From NCBI RefSeq assembly GCF_041956535.1, contig NW_027192197.1, positions 631,829-695,828 of the forward strand: 64,000 nt of DNA, read 5' to 3'. Shown here piece by piece: positions 34,475 to 45,118 of this stretch; within the stretch, counting starts at the first letter, position 1, and each line of letters begins with the position of its first letter. Origin of the DNA: Calcarisporiella thermophila CBS 279.70 (taxonomy: Eukaryota; Calcarisporiellomycota). A program made the translations under genes and the position numbers. Below the pieces are notes generated by a model, which saw only the letters and a list, made by a program, of their open reading frames with translations, was not told the origin of the DNA and did not search any database.

Positions 34475-36140
34475 TTAACAAGGCTCTTTGTCACTTCCCC
34501 TTGAAGTGCTTTGCGTCGGTGTGGGCTGCGCTTGTTTGGATTTGAGCTCTGAAAAATCTGTCTCCCACTCATTTATGTCAAAAGTGGTCGACGCTTCAAG
34601 CTCACCATGGATATCTTTAATAAAATCGAGATAAAATGTTTTATCAGAATCATGTATGCGGAATGGGAGATTTGGGAGAGGGTATATACCTTGATCAGCA
34701 GAGGCTTCAGCAGTGGGTAATGGTGCATTAAAAGCCCAATCTGTTTGGTTTGATTCCTCCTTGGATTTGAGGACTTCATCTGTTGTCCTCCTTGGCTCTT
34801 CATCAGATTCTTCGATGTGCTTAGCTTCTGGCTTTTCTTCTGGTGGCAAAGCATCTGACGTCTTGGCACTTGACGCTGACGGCGAAGCTTCAGATTCGAT
34901 TGGTTCCGTAGTGTTTGTGGATAAGGATGAAGATGTAGGCTTCTCGTCAGGTTTATTGGCAGTGTTATGGACAACTCGGTGATACTCAGCTACATAGTAC
35001 GAAATTATAATGAGTTTAGTGAAATAGCTGAGAGGTGCAGACAAAGAAAATATTTACATTGAACAATGCTCAAAGCACTCTTAAAGTCACTAAGCAATGC
35101 CCTCCCAAGAGAAGTGTAACGGATATAATAGCTGAGCATTGGTATTAACAAGACTGTGTAAGCTGTTTGGAAAAGAGGAAAAAAAGTGAGAACATTAAAG
35201 GAAGACAAAGGAAATAGATATGGATGATACCTAAAGCAAACACTAAAGCTTCCAGCGGAATCAAGTATCCGATCATAGCAACCTCGGCACTCATAAAGCA
35301 TACAATAGGAAGATACTAGATTCAGCATAGATAAGAGAAAATGTCATATACAAAGCCTATGGGCATAAAATTATAGTTGCGTGTGTATCTACCAAGCTCG
35401 TATTTGTCTTGCGAAGCTGGACTATGAGGTTGAGAGATCTTCTTGCAGTCTCTGTTATCCGATAACACATCTCTCCAAGCATATCGCATATATCGTCAAA
35501 TTTAGGTACGTATTGAGGTAAACTAAACGTATGAGGTTAGGTGAGTTTCACGCTCGTTATTCAAAAAGCGCATATTATAAAAAGTATACTATGCTTTCTC
35601 CCACTTTGTTTCTTGGAAAGACTAAAGAAAATGCACATGGACTAAATTAGTCTCTATATTTTTAATGGAAATGAAAACATTTACACTCATCTTACCTCCC
35701 ACAATTTTTGCTTCATATCTTTTGTGAGCACAAGTCCATCCAACATCTCAAAGGCAGCCAAATCAATTGCTAGAGTTGTAAGCCATGGAATATTGCATCT
35801 ATAAACAAGCCTACCATATAATAGATTGTTACTATTAAATTAATTTCATGTAGTTTTGCATTTTATGATTTTGAGAATTTATCTCTCCAAATCACCCTCA
35901 ATAACTTCAGGAGCAACAAAATCATTTACAATAATTATGTTTTTGATGCAAAGTCCAAACTTACCAGATGTGGAACGCAGTACCACTGAAGAACGCAGTA
36001 GCGAATATCGGCTTTCGGCCCAATAGCACAGAGTTGAAGAAGGTGGTTGCCAGCTCTTGCTGTGGTGCCAAACAATAGCGGATTCTACCAGACCAGGAAG
36101 ACCAAGGCTGAGCTTGGGAATGAGAAGAAATTTCCAACAT
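34475..36140 (-). CDS. Reticulon-homology-like ER membrane protein (ARL6IP1/RETREG-like)
   Basis: Seven exons (35965-36140, 35696-35810, 35605-35621, 35393-35522, 35231-35315, 35058-35162, 34475-34989) close in phase to 380 residues. Seen: two long hydrophobic stretches typical of membrane hairpins (ATAFFSGTAFHIWLVYRC with IPWLTTLAIDLAAFEML; then LPIVCFMSAEVAMIGYLIP with ALVFALAYTVLLIPML). They are separated by an amphipathic helix FDDICDMLGEMCYRITETAR. The remainder is a Ser/Pro/Glu-rich cytosolic tail. The layout resembles ARL6IP1 and RETREG/FAM134 proteins, which bend ER membranes. Near the C-terminus the acidic segment ETDFSEL (F355-L358) fits an Atg8-interacting LIR. A role in ER shaping or ER-phagy is inference. 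The third exon is only 17 nt. Another multi-pass ER or peroxisomal protein is the alternative. Confidence 0.6.
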
Positions 36141-37092
36141 GATTTAGGAGCAAGCTATGCGACTATCAAAACCTAGTGAAATGACTTCAAATGACGACCA
36201 AGGCGAAGGAGAAAAATTTCCTGGAGCTATAGTGGAGAGACGTGACTGTCTCAGTCAGGTGAACACGTATGAAAGAAGCATCCCCCAGTCCGCCACATCA
36301 AGATTTCGAATATTAAGACGGGGGATATTGCCTCGATCTTCTTTTTATACTTGCTTCTGCTTGTCTGTACCTTTTTGTAAATAACCTATTTCATACTGGA
36401 CAATAACGATAAGTCCTTCCAACAACTATCTGGATTTTCATTATTAATCTTCTCAATACATAGTGTGACTATTTTTTCATTAAGTCGCTACTCTAAACTT
36501 TATTTTTGGGCCATAATGAAATACCACTCAAACCGAGTCACGATGCCCAAAGAACTCGTGTCTTAAAGACGTCACTTCAATTTCGGACAAATAAAGACCG
36601 CTCATTGAGCCAAGTAAATTTTAATGTTTGGCGAATTCTATGCAGGACTTCTTCATTTCCATTTGATGAGATAAATGGAAGCAATTTGGCGGCATTCAAA
36701 GCTCTCTTAAAATACCTACCTAGCGTGTAGCTAATGGGCAATTTAGGATTCAATAATTAATATAGACTTAATTTCTAATTTCAAATGGGGAATCTGTAAC
36801 GTGCGAAATGGGTATTTTTGTGGAGCAATGCAATATTCACGGATAAACTCCAAAAAAACGTAGATATAGCATAACCTTTCATTCTCCAATTGATATTGCT
36901 TTGCCTGCAGTGTCAAGAAATAGAGGTGTATAGAGGCAAAAGTCAAGGGCGAAAAGGAATAGAAAAAAAAAAATATGATACAGATATATTTTCCCTAAAT
37001 TTTTCATATAACAAATAAAGACCATGACATAATTAAAGATGTCTAAAAAAACAGATCTATAAAAGTTTTCTATCAAGAGGATAAAAAGATAT
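36141..37092. other. Intergenic region
   Basis: 5' flank of the ER-shaping gene and 3' flank of mtHsp70. ORFs at 36157-36384 and 36506-36730 have no recognisable domain. No repeats noted. Confidence 0.55.
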
Positions 37093-39161
37093 TTAGTTCT
37101 TGTTACTAGCGGAGGATTTATCATCGTCTACAACGGTATCATTTGAAGAGCTGGACTGTTGCTGGGAATTCTTGTACACCATCTCGAACAATTTAAGGGA
37201 GCCTTGCTGGAGATTAGCTGTCTCTGTCTTGATCAGCTCGGGGTCAGCATTTTCAGAATCCGCGTTCTGAGCAAGAGTCTCACGCAGCTTCTTAATTTGC
37301 TCACGGATCTTCTCTGACTCGGCAGCATCAAGACGATCCTTGAATTCATTCATGTGCTTCTCGGTCTCGCTAATAACGCTCTCAGCAGAGTTGGTAGCTT
37401 CAATTGAAGCCTTGCGCTTGGCATCAGACTCAGCAAATTTCTCAGCATCCTTGATCATGTTTTCGATTTCCGAGGAGGATAAACCGGATGAGGCCACGAT
37501 TGACATACTCTGGTCGCGACCAGTAGCCTTATCTCTGGCGCTAACATTCACGATACCATCGGCATCAATATCGAAGCTGACCTCAATTTGAGGAACTCCC
37601 TTGGGTGCGGGGGGAATACCGGTCAGCTGGAAGTTGCCGAGAAGCTTGTTATCACGGCACAATTCACGCTCGCCTTGGAACACCTTAACGTCAACGGCAG
37701 TCTGACCATCAGCAGCGGTGGAGAAAACTTGGGATTTCTTGGTGGGGATAGTCGTATTGCGAGGAATCAAGCGGGTGAACACACCACCGAGAGTCTCGAT
37801 ACCCAAAGAGAGAGGAGTGACATCAAGCAGCAAGATATCAGTTACGGAACCAGCCAATACACCACCTTGAATGGCAGCACCAACGGCAACAGCTTCATCA
37901 GGGTTCACAGACTTGCTTGCTTCACGGCCAAACACGTTTTTCACAATCTCCACAACCTTGGGCATGCGAGTCATACCACCAACAAGAAGGACCTCATTGA
38001 TGTTGGACGTACTAATGCCAGCATCCTTAATTGCCTTCTGGCAGGGATCAATAGTGCGATCAAGCAAATCTTTTACGATGGTCTCAAACTTGGCACGGGT
38101 GAGACGTGTGTTAATGTGCTTGGGGCCGGAGGCATCCGCAGTAATATACGGTAGATTGATATCGGTTTGCACGGTAGAGGACAATTCAATTTTAGCCTTT
38201 TCAGCTGCCTCACGAATACGCTGGATGGCCATGCGGTCTTTTGAGAGGTCAATGCCCGATTCGGCCTTGAATTCCTTCAAAAGGTGCTGAACGAGACGGG
38301 CATCGAAATCTTCACCACCAAGTGCAGTATCACCATTCGTGGACTTCACCTCAAATACACCATTTTGGATTTCAAGGATCGAAATATCAAAAGTGCCACC
38401 TCCCAAATCGTATACAGCGACTGTCTTGTCACCGGACTTATCCAGGCCATAGGCAAGTGCAGCAGCAGTGGGCTCGTTAATCACACGGAGTACTTCCAGA
38501 CCAGCAATTTTGCCAGCATCTTTCGTGGCTTGGCGTTGAGCATCATTGAAGTAGGCGGGGACAGTGACAACTGCGTGTTGGACCTTACGGCCGAAAAAGC
38601 CTTCTGCAGTCTCCTTCATTTTACCAAGAACAAAGGCACCAATCTGCGATGGGGAATACTTCTCATTGCGTGCTTCTACCCATGCGTCTCCGTTGGAGTG
38701 CTTCACGATTTTATAAGAAACCGACTTAATATCTTCCTGCACAGCTTTATCATCATACCGACGGCCAATGAGACGTTTAACAGCATACAGAGTGTTTTCA
38801 GGGTTGACTACGGCTTGGCGCTTAGCGGCTTGACCAACAAGGAGCTCACCATCCTTGGTGAAGGCAACAACTGACGGAGTGGTGCGTGCACCCTCAGCAT
38901 TTTCAATCACTCTTGGATTTTTACCTTCGAGTACAGCAACACAAGAATTGGTTGTTCCCAAGTCAATACCGATCACTGGACCATTTACCGGTGAGCTATA
39001 ATTGCGGGCAAGGACACCCAAGGCAGACCGCTATATAAAATAAATTAAAGAATTTTAACATTATGTATGGTAAAAGATAAAATGATCTAGTAAGCCCTTA
39101 CACTTCTCAAGTAAGCAGAGGTATTGACAAGAGGGAGAGGATTTCGTGCTAGGCGGTACAT
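37093..39161 (-). CDS. SSC1: Mitochondrial Hsp70 chaperone (Ssc1)
   Basis: Two exons, 39102-39161 and 37093-39030, give 665 residues. The matrix Hsp70 drives protein import (as the PAM motor with Tim44) and folding with Mdj1 and Mge1 (known). Seen: an N-terminal basic presequence (about 1-30, Arg-rich, no acids), the nucleotide-binding domain from [15 protein letters not shown] (about residue 39) with [28 protein letters not shown] and the [11 protein letters not shown] loop. The substrate domain has [20 protein letters not shown], and a helical lid with Ser/Asp/Lys-rich end follows. Bacterial-type phrases such as [20 protein letters not shown] place it with mitochondrial DnaK-type rather than cytosolic Hsp70s. 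A heat-shock-element-like site lies 156 bp upstream (39317-39336). Confidence 0.97.
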
Positions 39162-39316
39162 TTTGGGGAGGAAAAAAAAAAAAATTAAATTTTAAGTGAA
39201 AAAGTTACAAGGGGGGATGAATAACTGCTCTCTACGGAATTATAAGGAACGAGATTTTATGTAAACAATCTCGGCAAAACGTCATAAATTATAACACAGT
39301 CACAATAAATCTTAAT

Positions 39317-39336
39317 CGAAGATTCTGGAGATTTCG
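39317..39336. promoter_or_regulatory. Heat-shock-element-like site (four nGAAn/nTTCn units)
   Basis: Four contiguous 5-bp units cGAAg-aTTCt-gGAGa-tTTCg, three perfect and one GAG variant, matching the alternating Hsf1 site. It sits in the 217-bp divergent promoter between mtHsp70 and ZPR1. Hsf1 control of Hsp70 genes is well established; use of this copy is inferred. Confidence 0.6.
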
Positions 39337-39378
39337 ATCGAGCTTCACACATATTCCCCGCATTTTATTATACAACTT

Positions 39379-41019
39379 ATGAAAGAGACAACAATTAGTT
39401 CGAAAAAGCGATTTTCTGAAGCAACAAACTTGAAGCCGATAGAGGGAGAAATTGAGAGTCATTGCACTTAATGTAGCGAGAATGTAAGTTAGAAGTGTAA
39501 GAAGGCAAATTACTAAAATAATTTCGTGGCTAAACCCATGTTTTAATAGAGAGTGATGCGATATTTATCACCAAAGAATCCACTCTATAATGAAGAAGAG
39601 GCTATAGCATTCGAATATACACATTGTGGTATACATTTATGAATGGATTTACAATCAATCTACGATTGCTTAATTGAACAACTTTTTCGACTTTATAGGT
39701 CATAGCAAAAGCGAAATCCAACCATCTAACGCGTTTGCTGAAAAAGGAATCGCATTCACATGTCATATTGAAACTAAAGAAGACTTAAGACGTAAAGTTG
39801 TTACGACAAAATTTGCGAATATTAAGATATTCGAGGATGATATTGAATTGATATCTCACATACAAATATTTGGCATCCTAACGACGGTAGAAGGTTTGGT
39901 CAATAAGATAATTGAAAATTTATCTAGAGATGAATCCCTACGTAAACGATCAGAAAATGTTCCATATCAAAAACCAGATTCAATTGTTGCACGTTTGAGG
40001 CGCTACCTCAATAATGCAGAACCTTTCACCCTCGTTATCGAAGATCCTTCTGGATATTCTTATATCAAAAATCTCGGGAAACCAATAGGAGATCAAAAGT
40101 TAAAGGTTGACTACTATATCCGGACTCAAGATGAGCATTTAAGTTTACGCTCATCAAACAATGAACACTACCAGCAATCTGAATTCACACCCGAAATACA
40201 AGTTGAAGAAATTCCCCAGGAGGTAATGGCATTTGCTGCAAACTGTCCAGCGTGTAAAGCACCTAGTGAGACGCGGATGCATGTGATTGGCATACCATAT
40301 TTCAAAGAGATTGTTATTATGAGTACTAGATGCGATGCATGTGGATACAAGAGTAATGATATGAAAGTGCGTTTATTTGATATTGAGGTTTTATTAGCTA
40401 ATCAATTCGAATATGTCCATAAATTTAGTCTGGTGGTGCAATCTCACTTCGGGGAAAGAAAATCACTTTAAAAATAGTAAGAATCGAAGATATGTCGAGA
40501 GATCTTATAAAGGTACAAGTGCGATGAATGAGAGACCATTTATCATCTTGTGCACTAATAGTTACTCTGGTATATCCAAGTCAGAAACATGTGGACTTCA
40601 GGTACCCGAAATCCAGCTAGAATTGGCACAAGGAACTCTTGGTGGACGCTACACGACAGTTGAAGGTCTCCTGCTACAATTACATGATACACTTGAAAAG
40701 CTCTCTTTCCTTAATGTAGAATCAGCAATGAGTATCAATAACAAGCAACAGCTAATGGAAGAATTTCTTGAAAAATTACGCAATATCAAGTTTGGAGAAA
40801 TGCTACCGATTACTTTAATCCTTGATGATCCTTTGGCGAATTCTTACATTCAGAACTCGTTTGCTCCAGAAGAAGTAGACCTGTTATCTTTACACGTCCT
40901 CTCATTTGCTAAGACAATACTTTTTTTTTTAGGATTCTAATATGAAAATCGGATACTATGATCGCAGCTGGGAACAAAACGAGGAATTGGGACTAAATGA
41001 TTTAAAACCGTGCAACTAA
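39379..41019 (+). pseudogene. ZPR1: ZPR1 zinc-finger protein gene with in-frame stop in zinc finger 1
   Basis: Six exons (39379-39483, 39550-39628, 39699-40366, 40429-40512, 40581-40874, 40933-41019) restore an almost complete ZPR1, which in other eukaryotes binds eEF1A and is needed for growth. The second half is intact: NCPACKAPSETRMHVIGIPY, CDACGYKSNDMKSGGAI, KSETCGLQVPEIQLELAQG, TVEGLL and the C-terminal EQNEELGLND. The first zinc finger is broken twice. In EIESHCT-stop-C the TAA at 39469-39471 (codon 31) falls between its first two cysteines, and the expected CxxCG reads YTHCG, losing a cysteine by what looks like one G-to-A change. Splice sites and the remaining frame are preserved, so decay is recent, or an ATG inside exon 2 (39556) starts a truncated protein. 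An assembly error is possible for the stop but less so for both. Confidence 0.8.
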
Positions 41020-41783
41020 CGATGTAGCTAATTCACCAACGAGTATTAAAAGTCACCATGCTTGATATAGACCATTCGTCTATATACTGATTTCACAGAT
41101 GCATTTTTTACTGGAATGGATAGATATTGTCTGTATTTTAATTTGCCTTGTAATCTCCCATTGAATAGTTCAAGACTGATTAAATTTTTCTAAGGGTAAT
41201 CACTTAGTAATCTGGTGCCCAAAAATTCACACTATAATTAAGCACTCTTATAATTAATTGACTAGTATAAGTAGGGAGTTGGGTTTTATATGCGTGCACT
41301 ATATTCGAAGTCACGTCATTATTTCTCCAAGAAGCTTCTGGGCGATACTATAGTTTAACTTTCAAATATTCTGGGTATGCAAGACAATCTTAACGGAGGG
41401 CTATTTACAGTACTTTGTGTTTATATTGCGGAAACATATAGTCAACATACTTAATTGCAATTGGTAAGTGTACGAAGTATTCTCCATAATTCTTATACTT
41501 TTATCCCCTCGTCGATTGGTGACTCCGAATAAATTAAGGATTAATATATATCCGATATCCATCTACAGTACAATTCCATCTCTATGAAATGCGATAGAAA
41601 ATTTGAACAGATTGAAAGAGCGTGTCGAGTTTCCCATTTTTTTCGCTTAAACGGAAGCTCCAAAATTATGATTAATGGAAACATATAGGACTCCGAAACA
41701 TTTACGCATACCCTTTGCTCCATAGTTCTTTATATTCATATTAAAGCAATTTTATAAGGAACCATACAAAAGTGACAAAAAAC
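41020..41783. other. Intergenic region
   Basis: AT-rich spacer between ZPR1 and tRNA-Val; the 60-codon minus ORF at 41541-41723 has no support. Confidence 0.55.
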
Positions 41784-41857
41784 TGTTTTCGTCCGGGTTC
41801 GAACCGGAGACCTTACGCGTGTGAGGCGTACGTGATAACCAACTACACCACGAAAAC
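41784..41857 (-). tRNA. tRNA-Val (CAC)
   Basis: Reading the minus strand gives a 74-nt cloverleaf including the discriminator A. Acceptor GTTTTCG pairs with CGAAAAC, the D arm reads GTGTAGTTGGTTATCAC, the anticodon stem TACGC/GCGTA encloses loop CTCACAC with anticodon CAC, and the T arm is TCCGG-TTCGAAC-CCGGA. A-box and B-box (GGTTCGAAC) promoter elements are intact. There is no intron. LINE fragments begin 73 bp upstream of its 5' end. Confidence 0.95.
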
Positions 41858-41929
41858 TGCTGCTATCTCTTATAGAGACCATCGTTGAAAAATTTTTCAC
41901 TTAGAGAATATTATAACGACTTTTACAGC

Positions 41930-42711
41930 GTCCAATTTTTCCACGGGGGAGGGTTAGTTNNNNNNNNNNNNNNNNNNNNNNNNNNNNNNNNNNNNNNNNN
42001 NNNNNNNNNNNNNNNNNNNNNNNNNNNNNNNNNNNNNNNNNNNNNNNNNNNNNNNNNNNNNNNNNNNNNNNNNNNNNNNNNNNNNNNNNNNNNNNNNNNN
42101 NNNNNNNNNNNNNNNNNNNNNNNNNNNNNNNNNNNNNNNNNNNNNNNNNNNNNNNNNNNNNNNNNNNNNNNNNNNNNNNNNNNNNNNNNNNNNNNNNNNN
42201 NNNNNNNNNNNNNNNNNNNNNNNNNNNNNNNNNNNNNNNNNNNNNNNNNNNNNNNNNNNNNNNNNNNNNNNNNNNNNNNNNNNNNNNNNNNNNNNNNNNN
42301 NNNNNNNNNNNNNNNNNNNNNNNNNNNNNNNNNNNNNNNNNNNNNNNNNNNNNNNNNNNNNNNNNNNNNNNNNNNNNNNNNNNNNNNNNNNNNNNNNNNN
42401 NNNNNNNNNNNNNNNNNNNNNNNNNNNNNNNNNNNNNNNNNNNNNNNCTTAGTTTGTGACTGCTATCCACTTGATCAGAAGCTGAGTCTTGATTATTGAA
42501 AAGATCGCCCTTACGATAAGTACAAAAGATTACATCGGTTCCACGTACATGCTATTCACGACAACTACGATACACGCATATCGATTGAAAGTCTATCGAT
42601 CAAGGGCCTATATCTCGTTATGTTAAGTCCATTGACATTAACTTCATGTAATATATGGAAATTAAATAAAAGTTTCCATTGATTGATCAAAAAAAAGTCC
42701 AATTTTTCCAC
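41930..42711 (+). mobile_element. LINE copy A (5'-truncated, contains assembly gap)
   Basis: Bounded by the direct repeat gtccaatttttccac at 41930-41944 and 42697-42711. The visible right part (42448-42696) ends in the 3'-tail ttgattgatcaaaaaaaa that is also found at the end of copy B. Most of the interior is hidden by 488 Ns. The reading frame around the gap is meaningless. It is a LINE by its shared tail and A-rich end. Confidence 0.6.
41960..42447. other. Assembly gap (488 N)
   Basis: Run of N inside the LINE cluster; repeats probably broke the assembly here. Confidence 0.99.
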
Positions 42712-43631
42712 CCTTGGACGGAAAGGTGTTCCATATTCTTTTCCTCTCTTGTATAATACCGTCCTTGAAAAATAGGATGGTATTCATACGATCAACCACT
42801 ACTTACATGTATTTCTCCTGACAATTTTTTTTTGAGAGTATTTCTCCTGACAAGGCACTATACTAACTTAAAAAGATACTTTTCAATAAAGATCCATAAA
42901 TCTCAAAAAAAAAAATGGACGGAAAGGTGTATCAACACCATATCAGGCCCCCTAAACACTCAGGTGCTGAGCCCCAGGAACCTCGTACTTGGCGACCTAC
43001 CAGAAGCCCCAAGGACAGTAAGACACGCGGCTCAAATCATCTTCGATTCGATGTTATGGCAAATCCATCGGGACCGAATCGCCTACCATTTCGAATGCAC
43101 TCGAGCATCACCCGAGACAATCATCCTCCGTGCCAAAATGGACATCGAGGAGGCTATCGGAGGTGAACTGATAAAGGCACGAAAAAGACGAGAGGTAGAG
43201 TTATTCCGAAGAAGGTGGTGCAGTCAGGGAGCGGTAATAGAAAGTTCGGATAGAGCAAGACTAAAACAGGAGTGACGAAGCAACCCTTCCTCTCCCCCTA
43301 TCCGCTCTTTACCTTCTCTCCTCCTCTTTACTTCATATCTCTCACCAAATACCCGTTCACTATATACAACTATTCTACCCTTTATTCCCTTGCTCCACGT
43401 TTATCACCTTCTCTATGTTCTTACCCCCTTGCGTTTCTTTGCTTTCTTCTCTTCCCTCCTTTTTGGGCTAACATAAATTGTCAAAATCCAAGTTCCACCT
43501 TGCCACCTAACTATATCCCCACCCCTTTATTCCCCCCTTTCATCTTTTATTGTAATCATTAAACTCTTATAAGCTACGGAAACTAATAAAAGTCTCCGTT
43601 GATTGATCAAAAAAAAGTCCAATTTTTCCGC
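42697..43631 (+). mobile_element. LINE copy B: 3' end with C-terminal ORF2 fragment
   Basis: 5'-truncated LINE starting after gtccaatttttccac (42697-42711) and ending in ttgattgatcaaaaaaaa, followed by gtccaatttttccgc (43617-43631). Its coding part is the extreme C-terminal domain of a LINE ORF2 (frame around 42915-43275: SGPLNTQVLSPRNLVLGDLP, HAAQIIFDSMLWQIHRDRIA), ending with a stop at 43273-43275. A CT-rich 3' UTR of about 330 bp follows. The copy is split by a 186-bp insertion at 42730-42915. The last 29 bp of its junction are identical to those at the end of copy A. Confidence 0.7.
42730..42915 (+). mobile_element. Short retroposon (SINE-like) inserted in LINE copy B
   Basis: A 186-bp insert ending in an 11-A tail, flanked by a perfect 15-bp direct repeat tggacggaaaggtgt (42715-42729 and 42916-42930). 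Removing the insert and one repeat restores a continuous LINE frame (WTERCINTISGP). It contains an internal 16-bp direct repeat (gtatttctcctgacaa at 42809-42824 and 42838-42853) and a near-hairpin at about 42757-42786. No clear A/B box was found, so it could be a SINE, a truncated LINE or a processed RNA copy. Confidence 0.7.
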
Positions 43632-45118
43632 CCTTTATTCACTTACTCCGTCCTCTTGGACAACGAAAAAGCATATGATCCCATAGATCGAGAATGGCTA
43701 ATCCACTGCCTACAAGCGTTCGGTTTTGGTGAGAAATTCACCAGATTGATAAAGTCTATCTACACGAATAACCAAGCATCGCTCATCCTCAACAATCACT
43801 TAACAACTCCATTCCCAGTTAATCAAGGGGTAAGACAAGGGGATCCTCTTTCTCCACTTCTATACAATATAGTCATAGAGCCACTCCTAATCAAACTAAG
43901 GAGCGTGATCAGCGGAATAAAGATACCCAACATTCCGAGTATTGTAACAACTGCCTTTGCGAATGATATCACGGTGGCAGTAGCTGATCAACGAGACGCC
44001 GACACACTGTTCGAGGTAATAGACAGATTTCAGCGAGCTTTCAACTCCAAGGTCAATCGCCAGAAATCGGAAGCAGTCCCCTTAAGCCAACACACAAGAC
44101 TGCACTTACAACTACCATGCCGTTATATACAGGAAGAGGGATCCTTCACTCTGCTGGGAATGCCCTTTAACACAAAGGTCATCTTCCCGAGGGAAAGCTA
44201 CTTCGAAGAATTGAGAGCCAAGTTACAAAAGACCGTCGAATCATGGAAAACGAAATCACTATCACTGATAAGAAAAGTCCATCTTGTAAACTCCCGCCTG
44301 CTCTCTAAACTATGGTACATATCTCAACTTATACCTCCTCCACCAAAATTCCTAAAGTGCGTGAACAATATCATAAGGAGCTTTATCTGGGGAGGAAGGC
44401 GCCCACAGATATCTATGGAAATCCTCTAACAACCATCAGGACAAGCCCTGGGGCTCATTAACCCGAAGTATCAAACCGACGCGATACTGGCCACGTGGTT
44501 TCAAAGAATGGCTACAGCAATGTCTACGGGAATCCGCCCAATTTAGGTGCAACTCACCATACACATATTCGAAAAGTTCTACGCTCCAGCTGGAATGAGA
44601 GTGGGTATCCTGGCAACGCAGTACACACAACGCAAGCTCATCCGAACAGATGGTATATGGCCTCACCTACTGAGAGTATGGAGAAGTTTGGACGGCATAT
44701 TAGATCTCACCCAGAAATTCAACATCGAAGAAACGCTCTCTCTTCCCATAAACAACAACTCTTACTTCACAATGGGCGGATGTCCATTAAAATCGAAAGG
44801 CGAAAGTGTAGGACTGGTCAAACTAGGTGACTTCTTTAAACTCAACCGAAGGACTAATACATACAAACCGATGGTAGAACCATAAGTCCATGAATACGTG
44901 GCGAGAAATTCCGATCAATATTCCAGCCGATTTAGAGACAGCTACATAGTTCTTCAGTGGCACTGGAGGAAACGAGAGATCCAATTGACCCCACAACTGG
45001 CTGATGCCCTGCTACAAGGTATACCACAGATTGAAGGACCACGCACGTTCCCGCTGGGTAAATGTGTGCTAGCTGGCACAAAGATCAAAAACTTCCGTAC
45101 AAAAATCGAAAAATAAAG
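43632..45118 (+). mobile_element. LINE copy C: broken reverse transcriptase
   Basis: Non-LTR reverse transcriptase fragment beginning after the third target repeat. Frame 43636-44429 holds RT blocks: LLDNEKAYDPIDREWL (block with first catalytic Asp), NQGVRQGDPLSPLLYN, and FANDITVAV where active LINEs have F/YADD, so one catalytic Asp is Asn. Later come LLGMPFN and WKTKSLSLIRKVHLVNSRLL (thumb). A stop at 44427 and a frameshift follow; the C-terminal region continues at 44547-44885 and 44898-45116 (LQWHWRKREIQLTP), interrupted by stops. The copy is 5'-truncated and dead. No shared 3' tail was found at its end, so it is also truncated at 3'. Confidence 0.85.

Noticed and set aside
37340-38874. 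Long plus-strand ORFs (up to 196 codons)
   Set aside because: Antisense shadows of the strongly conserved mtHsp70 coding exon.
39674-40471. A ZPR1 fragment ending at a stop in 40471
   Set aside because: The apparent stop lies beyond an unspliced intron; splicing at 40366/40429 and 40512/40581 restores the conserved frame, so this is not a second break.
41885-42499. ORFs on both strands across the N run
   Set aside because: The open frame exists only because Ns contain no stop codons.
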